A stretch of 56,183 bases of DNA, taken from assembly GCA_041601945.1 (NCBI GenBank), contig JBFIHG010000013.1, forward strand, positions 1 to 56,183. The letters are read 5' to 3'. The position numbers were made by a program, and so were the translations under genes. This document shows, piece after piece, positions 17,951 to 25,660 of the stretch (within the stretch, counting starts at the first letter, position 1; each line of letters opens with the position of its first letter). The notes beneath the pieces are model-generated. The model made no database searches, was not told the DNA's origin, and worked only from the letters and a program-made list of their open reading frames with translations. The DNA is from JBFJKD01 sp041601945 (GTDB lineage: Bacteria > Pseudomonadota > Gammaproteobacteria > Pseudomonadales > Porticoccaceae).

Positions 17951-18568
17951 TCAATCTTTGCGGTCGCGGTCTGTCACTAGAATAGCTGTTTCAGGCTGGT
18001 AATACTGCGAGTATTCCTCCTTTACAACCGCGCCGCTACGGGCCCAGCTGTAACAACCGTCAAGCATAAACGGTATGGGATCGGATTGTTGCTCCAGGGC
18101 TTCGCCTGAAGCTGGCGCGACATCGCCCATTAACTGCTGCGCATAATCGGACGCCATAGTTTGAAAAGTGACGGTGGCAATCGGGCCCAGTAGTTCCATG
18201 ATATGGGTACAACCCTCGACACCACCCACCACAGCACGAATTTTGCGACTCCAGCCCTTGCCAATCTGTAAACCGATGAGTCGCCGAAAATTAGGTAGCA
18301 CCTCGGAACAGGTTGAATAGGGTTGAGCATCCATCCCAACAGCAACATCGCGAACCACCAGATGGCGATCCAGGGTCAGGCGCAGGGACATATCGTGCAC
18401 TGGCTGGCCCGCTGCGACCGTACCGCGCAACCGATTCTGGTAGGAATAGGTTTTGCTATCCACAATGTGAGCCTCTATATCCCACAAACCATCGTCCCGA
18501 TAATAACCCGCCAAATTAATTCGACGACTGTGCAAATGTTGGCGGGCGACCGGGGATGGCAGCGGCAC
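17951..18568 (-). CDS. DUF2889 family protein
   Basis: This 205-residue protein matches the DUF2889 pattern: LHSRRINLAGYYRDDGLWDIEAHI near the start, a DMSLRLTLD segment and the conserved centre FRRLIGLQIGKGWSRKI followed by GGVEGCTHIMELLGP. The function is unknown. It recurs in xenobiotic and lipid catabolic clusters, as I recall. I chose the GTG at 18568 with AGGAG 7 nt upstream, because the frame further upstream would overlap the adjacent hydrolase gene and is arginine-rich noise. It sits 47 bp after the second metallo-hydrolase and probably shares its transcript. Confidence 0.85.
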   Translation of the reverse strand: MPLPSPVARQHLHSRRINLAGYYRDDGLWDIEAHIVDSKTYSYQNRLRGTVAAGQPVHDMSLRLTLDRHLVVRDVAVGMDAQPYSTCSEVLPNFRRLIGLQIGKGWSRKIRAVVGGVEGCTHIMELLGPIATVTFQTMASDYAQQLMGDVAPASGEALEQQSDPIPFMLDGCYSWARSGAVVKEEYSQYYQPETAILVTDRDRKD

Positions 18569-18615
18569 GGACTCACTCCTGTTCAGAAATTTACTTGAGA
18601 TTAGCGCACTAGACC

Positions 18616-19467
18616 TTAGTAACGCAGTCGATAACGATCGCCATCGGCGACAATATAACCTGCCGTGGGCGGAGAAAAATGCGTGCCGATAATTAAAACC
18701 GGTGTATCTGCGTAGCGGGCGTAAAAATCCCAGCGTGTCTGACGCGCCTGAGGTGCGTCGTAATCCGCGAAACAGGACCAGTCTGGTTGCGCCATCTGAC
18801 ACGGATGGTGAGTCATATCACCGGTAATCACTGCCTCCTGCCCCTGTGATGAAATATGCACGCTGATATGGCCCGCAGTGTGCCCGGGTGTCGATTCGAA
18901 CCAGATTTCTTCGTTAAGCTGGTGATCGCTCTCCACCAGATCGGCCAAACCGGCATCAATAATTGGTTGGACTGAATCCTGAATGACCGGGCCAAACTGC
19001 TCTTCACCCGGTGACTCGCGCCAACTCTCCCACTCCGCACGGCCAAACAAATAACGCGCGTTGGGAAACGTCGGCACCCACTGCTCACCGACCAACATCG
19101 TGTTCCAGCCGACATGGTCCACATGTAAGTGCGTGCAAATCACATAGTCTATCGTCTCACGTGCAAAACCGGCCGCCGCCAGATCCCGTAAAAAAGGCCC
19201 GCTGCGCATGGCCCACGCCGCCGTGGTGCGCTGCTTGTCGTTGCCAAGGCAGGTATCCACCAGAATACGCTTACCACGGCTTTCTACCACCAAGGCGTGG
19301 ATACTCATATTCAGCCAACCCTGTTCGGTAATAAAGTCGGGCGCCAACCAGGGTATCGCTAAAAGTCGCTCAGCGGTGGCATCCGGCAGCACAAACTTGC
19401 CAGGGACGGGGGCATCTTCCTCCACCACTTTGGTAATTTTTACGTCGCCAATCTGCCAGTTGGGCAT
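18616..19467 (-). CDS. Metallo-beta-lactamase fold hydrolase, lactonase-like
   Basis: This 283-residue protein has ICTHLHVDHVGWN (HxHxDH), the His of STPGHTAGHIS, the bridging Asp in VITGDMTHH and a last His in IGTHFSPP. This arrangement fits the AHL-lactonase/quorum-quenching-like MBL branch, which cleaves lactones or esters. It differs from the other MBL protein at 16855-17874, which has the LACTB2-like tail. It starts at the ATG at 19467 and lies 45 bp downstream of an SDR gene on the same strand. Role in lactone opening within the cluster is inferred. Confidence 0.88.
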   Translation of the reverse strand: MPNWQIGDVKITKVVEEDAPVPGKFVLPDATAERLLAIPWLAPDFITEQGWLNMSIHALVVESRGKRILVDTCLGNDKQRTTAAWAMRSGPFLRDLAAAGFARETIDYVICTHLHVDHVGWNTMLVGEQWVPTFPNARYLFGRAEWESWRESPGEEQFGPVIQDSVQPIIDAGLADLVESDHQLNEEIWFESTPGHTAGHISVHISSQGQEAVITGDMTHHPCQMAQPDWSCFADYDAPQARQTRWDFYARYADTPVLIIGTHFSPPTAGYIVADGDRYRLRY

Positions 19468-19512
19468 CCCCCACCTCGTTTTCAGTAATCATTCATATCG
19501 AAATATTTGCGG

Positions 19513-20292
19513 CTACGCATTGCGAATCGTTACGCCGCCGTCCACCGGCAAGGCTGTACCCGTCATAAACGACGCCGCGGGCAGAGCAAAATTCAGGGTC
19601 GCGTGAGCCACTTCTTCCGGCTCGCCATAGCGCCGCAACGCCGCGCGTCGCCGCGCGAACGTGGCCTTATCCTGTTCTGGAATTCGCGCGGTCAACGCCG
19701 TGTTAATAGGTCCCGGACACACACAATTTACGGTAATCCCCTCTTTGCCCAGTTCTACCGCCAGCGCCCGCGTGAGTCCAATCACGCCGTGTTTGGCGGC
19801 CGTATAGGTACTCACCCCCGGGGTCGCACCCAGACCTTCCGTGGAGGAAATATTGATAATGCGTGGATGGGCGGAGCGGCGCAGCATGGGCAGAGATGCC
19901 CGCACCAGTCGCATATGGGCAGTTAACAACACATCCATGCCCAGTGCCCAGTGCTGCTCGAACTCCTCGTCGTCAATGGCCACCCGCATGCTTATGCCCG
20001 CGTTGTTGACCAGAATATCCAGCCCACCAAATTGCTCACCGATGGCGTGGGTCACCGTTTTAATTTGCTGCCCGTCACTCACATCCAGCGGCCAGGCCCG
20101 AGCCTCGCCGCCCGCGGCATTAATCTCATCCGCAACTGCCTGGACCCCCGCACCGTCGCGATCGCTCAGCGCCACCCTGGCGCCCTCGTCCGCAAACAGC
20201 AAAGCAGTTGCCCGCCCCATACCGCTGGCAGCGCCGGTGATATGTACGATGCTGCCCGCCACCGAACGACTTAGTTTACTCAAACGTGCCAT
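19513..20292 (-). CDS. Short-chain dehydrogenase, FabG-like
   Basis: This 259-residue SDR has TGAASGMG, Asp after beta-2 (LSDRDG, NAD preference), NNAGIS, the Ser pair in NISSTEG and the Y-T-A-A-K catalytic site, with the tail GTALPVDGG. The ATG at 20292 has GGGG 8 nt upstream. It is the first gene of a probable leftward unit with the lactonase-like hydrolase, DUF2889, the LACTB2-like hydrolase and the dodecins (gaps of 45-123 bp). Substrate unknown, probably a secondary alcohol. Confidence 0.9.
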   Translation of the reverse strand: MARLSKLSRSVAGSIVHITGAASGMGRATALLFADEGARVALSDRDGAGVQAVADEINAAGGEARAWPLDVSDGQQIKTVTHAIGEQFGGLDILVNNAGISMRVAIDDEEFEQHWALGMDVLLTAHMRLVRASLPMLRRSAHPRIINISSTEGLGATPGVSTYTAAKHGVIGLTRALAVELGKEGITVNCVCPGPINTALTARIPEQDKATFARRRAALRRYGEPEEVAHATLNFALPAASFMTGTALPVDGGVTIRNA

Positions 20293-20461
20293 ATTTATAC
20301 CCCGTAGACAATGGACTGTCAGTGTGCGACCACCGATTCATGGCCAGCAGTATTTAAGAACAAAGTGGCGCTCATCAGGTCACGATACTATTACACTTTT
20401 TTGCCGCACGGCTCCTGCGACAGGGCGGCAAAAACCGTTACTACCGCTTATCTATCAAAAA

Positions 20462-21559
20462 CTATGCGACCGCCACCAGCTTGCCCACAGTGGTCGCTTG
20501 CAGTTGCGGCAGACACTTCTGTGCAAACAATTGCATCTGACGTTTGGCGATATCGTAGGGCAATCCTGCATAGGAAAAGGACACATTAAATGTCACCGGG
20601 CCAGCCAGTCGCTGAATTTCGTTCATTTGTTCGATACAGTCACGGGGCGTACCAAATATCTGGTTGTTAACGTACAGGCTTTCCATAGATGCCGGGCTGC
20701 GGTCGCGCATCATGCCCGCCGATTTTTCGTAGAATTCGTAGCCTTTCACGCCTTTAAAGTGCGTCCCGTCCATCTCGTAATGGGCGAGCGCGGACAGCCA
20801 GTAATCCGCCATATATTTATGTGCCAGCTCCCGCGCCCGATCGCCGTCTTCATCCACCATCACAAACACATTGGCAATCACGGGCGGCGCTTCGCGGTGG
20901 TGTTTTTCGCGAAAAGCATCGCGATACGTATGACAGTCCTTGGCGCGAGACTTCCAGGGGGAAATCGCAAACACCATCATGCCCAGCCCCCAGTCGGCGA
21001 TAAACTGTGCAGTCTCCGGGGACTGGCAGGTGACGTAAGTGCGGTCCAGATAGGGCCCCAGCGGAGCGGGACGAATCGGTCGATCCACCTGGCTAAAATG
21101 CTTGCCGGTGTGGGCTTTGGCCTGTCCGGTTTCCAGCATATCCAGAATCATGGCTGACGACTCTTCAAAGAGCTCTCTGGAATCGTTCATATCCACGCCA
21201 AAACCGTCGTACTCGACACGACCTATGCCACGCCCGATGCCCAGCAATACGCGACGATCTGACAGGTTATCCAGCATCGCCACGTCGGTGGCGATACGCA
21301 GGGGGTCCTTGTGCCAGGGAATAATAATCGCGCCGGTGCCCAGTTTGATGGTATGGGTTTTACCCGCCAGATAAGACAACATTTCAAGCGGATTCGGGCA
21401 CAGGGTATAGTCGGTAAAATGATGCTCAACGGCCCACACCGAATTAAAGCCCAACGGCTCGGCCAATTCGGCGATTTCCAGTTCCCGCTTGTATACCTGG
21501 TAATCGTCGAGCGGTTGATTAGAGTGATTTTGAAACAACATCAAAACGCCAATATCCAT
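20462..21559 (-). CDS. LLM-class (luciferase-like) flavin-dependent oxidoreductase A
   Basis: This 365-residue TIM-barrel protein has the luciferase-like pattern: WAVEHHFTDY near the N-terminus, IKLGTGAIIIPWHKDPLRIA, LDNLSDRRVLLGIGRG and a late HFKGVKGYEFYEK segment. Members use FMNH2 or F420 to oxygenate or oxidise substrates; the WxxEHH form is usual for FMN-dependent monooxygenases. The ATG at 21559 opens the conserved MDIGVLMLFQ start and follows GGGGA. The gene is divergent from the SDR at 21894, with a 334-bp region containing a short palindrome at 21616-21629. No flavin reductase is encoded nearby. Confidence 0.9.
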   Translation of the reverse strand: MDIGVLMLFQNHSNQPLDDYQVYKRELEIAELAEPLGFNSVWAVEHHFTDYTLCPNPLEMLSYLAGKTHTIKLGTGAIIIPWHKDPLRIATDVAMLDNLSDRRVLLGIGRGIGRVEYDGFGVDMNDSRELFEESSAMILDMLETGQAKAHTGKHFSQVDRPIRPAPLGPYLDRTYVTCQSPETAQFIADWGLGMMVFAISPWKSRAKDCHTYRDAFREKHHREAPPVIANVFVMVDEDGDRARELAHKYMADYWLSALAHYEMDGTHFKGVKGYEFYEKSAGMMRDRSPASMESLYVNNQIFGTPRDCIEQMNEIQRLAGPVTFNVSFSYAGLPYDIAKRQMQLFAQKCLPQLQATTVGKLVAVA

Positions 21560-21615
21560 TATCGTTTCCCCAGGGGTGCGATTATGCGTTGCAGTTACCT
21601 GTAGTTTTACATAAT

Positions 21616-21629
21616 TTACCATTCGGTAA
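21616..21629. promoter_or_regulatory. Inverted repeat TTACC-ATTC-GGTAA, candidate operator
   Basis: A perfect 5-4-5 inverted repeat lies 57-70 bp upstream of the LLM oxidoreductase start. It shares TACCAT-N2-GGT with the site at 13753-13766. The size is typical of TetR-type regulator sites, but no regulator gene is in the window. Confidence 0.4.
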
Positions 21630-21786
21630 CAAATCAAGTTATTATTGACCGAGCGGCGGCTAGCGGGTTAAGGACAAAGCAAGACGAACCGTCCGGGAGC
21701 CGCCGAGATAAGTAGTGCGCCCATGCAGGTTAAAAAAGAAACGGGGTCCGTAGCTCGCCGCCCACCCCGCGTGACGGCTGCGTAGC

Positions 21787-21806
21787 TAACCGCTTATATT
21801 AACCGC
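21787..21806. repeat. Direct repeat TAACCGC with 13-bp period
   Basis: TAACCGC occurs at 21787-21793 and 21800-21806, framed by GTAGC and GCTAC, which add an outer inverted repeat. It lies 88-107 bp upstream of the SDR start and may be a second operator. Confidence 0.35.
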
Positions 21807-21893
21807 GCTACGGCGTTTCGAAATTTGTCCGTTACTGCTCCGCCTATGCGGAACTTTGTTTACCCCAACCACAAACCGTAAGGAATATTTCTC

Positions 21894-22658
21894 ATGGCAG
21901 ATCTCAAAGGTAAAGTCGCTTTAATCACCGGCGCCGCCCGCGGCCAGGGTGCAGCAGAAGCTAAACTGTTCGCCGCACGTGGCGCCAAAGTCATGTTGTG
22001 TGACGTGCTGGATAAAGAAGGTAAAAAGCTGGCGGAAAAAATAGGTAAGGCAGCGGCCTACATGACCCTCGATGTTACCGACGAGGCTGCCTGGGCCGAG
22101 GTGGTAAAACAAACCGTGAAAAAATTTGGCAAACTCAACGTGCTCGTCAACAACGCTGGCATTATTACGCCAGTGGTACCGATTGCGGATACGCCGACCG
22201 ACGACTATATGCGCGTGATCAATGTCAACCAGGTCGGGGTTTTTCTGGGTATGCGTAGCGTGATCCCGGCCATGAAGAAAGCCGGCGGCGGATCGATCAT
22301 CAACATCTCCTCCATCGACGGACTAACCGGCATGTACGGTGCGGCCGCTTACGTGGCGAGTAAATTCGCGGTACGCGGTATGACCAAAGTTGCCGCCCTG
22401 GAACTGGGTCGCTTTAACATTCGGGTCAATTCCATTCACCCCGGTGGGGTAGCCACCAAAATACTGGACGATGTAGGTCTATCGGGAAGCCAGGGGGCAG
22501 CTGCATTTAAAGCAGTTCCGCTGGGGCGCATTGGCCGTCCCGAGGAAATGGCTAACCTGGCCGCCTATCTGGCATCGGAAGACAGCTCCTACTCCACCGG
22601 CTCGGAGTTTGTGGCCGACGGGGGTATGACCGCAGGCTTTTCTCTCGAAGCCAAATAG
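21894..22658 (+). CDS. Short-chain dehydrogenase, 3-alpha/20-beta-hydroxysteroid dehydrogenase-like
   Basis: This 254-residue SDR has TGAARGQG, a Cys-Asp after beta-2 (LCDVLD, NAD preference), NNAGII, the double Ser in NISSIDG and the Y-V-A-S-K catalytic site, ending STGSEFVADGG. The TGAARGQGxAEA loop is common in 3-alpha(or 20-beta)-hydroxysteroid dehydrogenase-like enzymes. The ATG at 21894 follows AAGGA. It is the only rightward gene of the island, and an intrinsic terminator follows 53 bp after the stop. A steroid or cyclic alcohol substrate is possible but not shown. Confidence 0.9.
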   Translation: MADLKGKVALITGAARGQGAAEAKLFAARGAKVMLCDVLDKEGKKLAEKIGKAAAYMTLDVTDEAAWAEVVKQTVKKFGKLNVLVNNAGIITPVVPIADTPTDDYMRVINVNQVGVFLGMRSVIPAMKKAGGGSIINISSIDGLTGMYGAAAYVASKFAVRGMTKVAALELGRFNIRVNSIHPGGVATKILDDVGLSGSQGAAAFKAVPLGRIGRPEEMANLAAYLASEDSSYSTGSEFVADGGMTAGFSLEAK

Positions 22659-22710
22659 TCTCGCAGGCGCACTTTGTATTAAACCCTTGCGCTAGAGCGC
22701 GGACAAATAA

Positions 22711-22740
22711 AAAAGGATGCCTCTCGGCATCCTTTTTTTT
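22711..22740. terminator. Bidirectional intrinsic terminator
   Basis: The 7-bp stem GGATGCC/GGCATCC has a TCTC loop, an A-run before it and eight Ts after it. It ends transcription of the rightward SDR and can also serve the leftward LLM gene ending at 22782. Confidence 0.85.
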
Positions 22741-22781
22741 GCGCGGGTGTTTTTGACCCGCGCCGCACGAGCACTCGACCG

Positions 22782-24110
22782 TCAGGGTAAACCGAGCTTT
22801 TCTAACGCCGCCCGGTCGCACACCGCAGCCCTTTTCGTGCCCGCCGCCAGTTTGACTGACCCGGGTTTGCGTTCAAACGGCCCCGGCAAGTCTATTTCCC
22901 TGGCAAAACGACGTAGCTCCGGCAGTACTTCGTTGCCCAGTAGTTCGACGCTACGCAAGCGATCCTTGTCACTGACATTACCCTGAACAGCGAAACAGGT
23001 GAATACACCGGGGCGAATCACAGATAAGATATCCTTAACCTTTTTACTGACCGTCTCGGGACTACCCACCACTACCTGCATGGTTTCCTGCACCTTTTCG
23101 TAACCTTTGATAAGTTTTGCACGCAACTCGTCAAAGGCACTGGCATTCCAGGTATCGTCCTTGCTCGCCATCATTTTTTCTCTACTGACGCCCAACCAAC
23201 TGCCGCCAGGCAGTTGCGCCAGCATCCGAATCGCCGCCTTGGAATTGTACCCCGGCGGCAAAGTATGTTCCGGACGAGAGAAGGAGTTTTGTCCACCACC
23301 GTAGATAAAACCTTTACCCAATTCCTGCGCTTTTTCATCGGTATCGGCCACAAAAATCGGCAACAAATACCCAAAGTTTTCCGGCCCCGCCTGATAACCC
23401 AGTTCCGCAGCCTTGTCCGCGTACATATCCCACAGGTCACAGGTTGGCCCCAGCGCCGTGCCAAGCCCCAGATAAGGGTAGCGCTTCTCCGCACACCACA
23501 GCACGGTTTCAGGACTCAGCACGCCGGGAATCCATTGCTGCGGATACGGATCCTGATAAGGACGAATCCACGGATTTACGTGGCGATAGTGGAAATGCTT
23601 GCCCTCGTAACGCCAGGGCCCATCTTTGGTCCAGGCATCGAGAATAAACTGGTGCGCTTCGTTAAACATTTCCCGGTTATAGGCCGGATTAGCGTTATTG
23701 AAAAACTGTTCGCTACCCGCTCCCCGCACCCAACCGGAAACCAGACGACCCCGCGAGATGGTATCGATCGTGGCCAGTTCCTCCGCCATCCGCAGCGGGT
23801 GTTTAATCACCGGCAGCGGATTCCCAATCAACACAATTTTTACTTTCGACGTGATGCGTGCTAGGATTGCCGCCTCGACATTCATCACATTGCCAGAGCA
23901 AAACGGATTGCCGTGGTGTTCATTAATCGCCACCGCGTCAAAGCCAACTTCCTCGCAATAGCAGGCCTCGTCGAGATAGAAGTTGTAATCGTGGGCAGAC
24001 TTTTCACGATCAAAGTATTTGTTGGAAACGCCAAAAAATGCGCGATTCTCCAGAATCGGCTCCTCGGCGATATAGCGCACGGGGCGCTCGGTGAAATGAG
24101 CTATTTGCAT
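22782..24110 (-). CDS. LLM-class flavin-dependent oxidoreductase B, long form
   Basis: This 442-residue luciferase-like protein has VAINEHHGNPFCSG, IVLIGNPLPVIKHPLRMAEELATID, GRLVSGWVRG and the conserved late segment VVVGSPETVSKKVKDIL. It is about 75 residues longer than oxidoreductase A, with an insertion after the centre and a C-terminal tail. FMN-dependent monooxygenases of this type attack ketones, alkanes or heterocycles. It lies 21 bp downstream of the alpha/beta hydrolase gene on the same strand, so the two are likely one unit of oxygenation and hydrolysis. Confidence 0.9.
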   Translation of the reverse strand: MQIAHFTERPVRYIAEEPILENRAFFGVSNKYFDREKSAHDYNFYLDEACYCEEVGFDAVAINEHHGNPFCSGNVMNVEAAILARITSKVKIVLIGNPLPVIKHPLRMAEELATIDTISRGRLVSGWVRGAGSEQFFNNANPAYNREMFNEAHQFILDAWTKDGPWRYEGKHFHYRHVNPWIRPYQDPYPQQWIPGVLSPETVLWCAEKRYPYLGLGTALGPTCDLWDMYADKAAELGYQAGPENFGYLLPIFVADTDEKAQELGKGFIYGGGQNSFSRPEHTLPPGYNSKAAIRMLAQLPGGSWLGVSREKMMASKDDTWNASAFDELRAKLIKGYEKVQETMQVVVGSPETVSKKVKDILSVIRPGVFTCFAVQGNVSDKDRLRSVELLGNEVLPELRRFAREIDLPGPFERKPGSVKLAAGTKRAAVCDRAALEKLGLP

Positions 24111-24131
24111 TAACTTATCCTCTGTAAATTC

Positions 24132-24926
24132 TTAACCCAGAAATTTTGTAACCGCGCTGACAAACGCCGCGCTGTCTTCAATTTCCGGGCGATGACCCGC
24201 GCCCTTAATACTCACCACCTGCGCCTGTGGCAACGCCTGTTTGTAACCGGTTATACAGCCCTGGGGGACAATTCTGTCCTGGTCGCCACGCACAAGAAGC
24301 GTCGGCAACTTAACCGTGCGGGCTGCGCGCAGTAATTCCGGCAGGCTGGGGTTAAACATGTAGGGCTCCCAACCGATGCGAGCACTCTCGGCGCGCGCAT
24401 CTTCGAACATCTCGAACTGCTCGGGCGTCATCTCGCCGCCATATATTTTGGAAAATTCCGTCGTCGTCGAAGCTGAATCCGCAACCGTAGAGCGCAGATA
24501 ACTGCCGATGGTGACCCCAAACATCTCGGCTATTTCACCCTCGTCGGGCTTTATGCCCATGGGCGCAACCAGCGTCAGACTGGCCAGCATCTCAGGATTC
24601 GCCGCTGCCATCTCCGCCGCGATATACCCCCCCGCAGAAAAACCCAGCACATCGACTTTACCAAGCTTCAGTTCGCGCACCACATTACCGTAAAATCCGG
24701 CAAGATCACGATGTCGCCATATCCAGTCCAGCTTGGGCGTTCTGCCAAACCCCGGCTGCAGGGGAATAATCAGCTCGCGATGTTTAGCCAGCTCCTCATT
24801 CCAGCTCATCCAGCCGGTGTACCCCAACTCGTCGTGTAGAACCAATAATGGTTTGCCAGTGCCGCCACGGATCATAACCAGCTCCGTTCCGGCGACACTG
24901 AGCGTTTCTTCTTTCCAGGTAGCCAA
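24132..24926 (-). CDS. Alpha/beta hydrolase
   Basis: This 264-residue alpha/beta-hydrolase has the nucleophile elbow GFSAGG (Ser), the acid Asp in VRGDQDRIVP and the His in GAGHRPEIE, plus an oxyanion region LVLHDELGYTGW. Family members hydrolyse esters, lactones or carbon-carbon bonds of ring-cleavage products. The ATG at 24926 has AGGGG upstream (GGGGAAAAACC). It is the first gene of the leftward pair with LLM oxidoreductase B. Pairing of an FMN monooxygenase with a hydrolase fits ester or lactone formation followed by hydrolysis; that is inference. Confidence 0.9.
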   Translation of the reverse strand: MATWKEETLSVAGTELVMIRGGTGKPLLVLHDELGYTGWMSWNEELAKHRELIIPLQPGFGRTPKLDWIWRHRDLAGFYGNVVRELKLGKVDVLGFSAGGYIAAEMAAANPEMLASLTLVAPMGIKPDEGEIAEMFGVTIGSYLRSTVADSASTTTEFSKIYGGEMTPEQFEMFEDARAESARIGWEPYMFNPSLPELLRAARTVKLPTLLVRGDQDRIVPQGCITGYKQALPQAQVVSIKGAGHRPEIEDSAAFVSAVTKFLG

Positions 24927-25660
24927 TGGTTTTTCCCCTACGCTAAAGTGACCATGTAAATAACAGTGAATGCGCCAGAGTGAAAGCGGGTTGCAAACAA
25001 TCAGGGTCTACTCGCCCTCAGTACGGCTTGTCCACCTTCACAGAACCCCTGGCGCGCACAATCGCCAATTGATGAAATAACTGGATATATCTGCCATCGC
25101 AGTGATCCGACGTCCCGATTCAAGCACAAAATTTTATCGAAGCGCAACAATTTCTACCAACGAGTAGCAGTTTACAACTTTTGGGTAAACGGTCAATCAT
25201 CAGAATATGATGTAAATCAACTACATTTGCCTGAGTTACTTTCCCGAACCACAGCGGCTGTTCAAAGTATAACCTCCTGAATATCCCATTTATTTTGATA
25301 TTTTTCGGCAAATTTTCGCGTCTTCCTTGTGGCCTTTCTCCTGACGAGTAAAAACCGTACAGTCAGTACTCAGTGGTCCACGGGGCAGTCAACCACATCA
25401 CTTATTATTTAGGTTCGGTATTGCCTGACTGCATCGCCAGACCAGTTCCGACCGTCCAGACGTGAATGTGGGCTCACAGGCTAAAGCCTGCTGGAAAACA
25501 GCCGAAAACATTCGAGACATCCAGGGAGCGAAACACAGCTCCCGGGGCGTTGTTTGCCACCCACAAGGTAGCAAGTGACGAACGTCACGCCCAAGCGAAC
25601 CGGGTCGACAGTAGTTCGATAAAGAAAGATTTTGCTATTAATTACCCGAGGGTTTACGAC
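24927..25660. other. Long divergent region upstream of the TonB receptor
   Basis: This 734-bp gap separates the leftward hydrolase from the rightward TonB receptor. The first 350 bp are AT-rich with no gene that I accept (a 63-codon frame starting with TTG is judged spurious). The last 200 bp hold three hairpins and probably form the receptor mRNA leader. No RNA family or mobile element is recognised. Confidence 0.5.
25477..25591 (+). promoter_or_regulatory. Structured leader of the TonB receptor operon
   Basis: Three hairpins lie in tandem: CAGGC-TAAA-GCCTG (25477-25490), GGGAGC-N8-GCTCCC (25524-25543) and the self-complementary GTGACG-AA-CGTCAC near 25575-25590. GGCGT near 25546 can also pair with ACGCC near 25587. 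I could not match it to a known riboswitch class. Confidence 0.35.

Larger units (their letters stand above)
21560..21893. other. Divergent promoter region between LLM oxidoreductase and SDR
   Basis: This 334-bp gap holds no gene. It contains the inverted repeat TTACC-ATTC-GGTAA, a TAACCGC direct repeat and assorted GC-rich short repeats. It is the only divergent promoter region inside the catabolic island, so control of the island may be centred here. Confidence 0.5.

Noticed and set aside
18569..18802. N-terminal extension of the DUF2889 protein
   Set aside because: It would overlap the neighbouring MBL gene by 187 bp, whereas a GTG with AGGAG lies exactly at the start of the conserved domain.
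19841..21157. 438-codon rightward ORF across an SDR and LLM gene
   Set aside because: It is antisense to two clear genes and has no family features.
25120..25311. 63-codon minus-strand ORF upstream of the TonB receptor
   Set aside because: It needs a TTG start with no ribosome-binding site, has no motif and no neighbour support. The AGGAGG inside it does not precede a useful start codon.
25470..25600. Cyclic-di-GMP (GEMM-type) riboswitch in the TonB leader
   Set aside because: A CACAGG-like string and GGTAGC looked similar, but the order and spacing of conserved segments do not fit.
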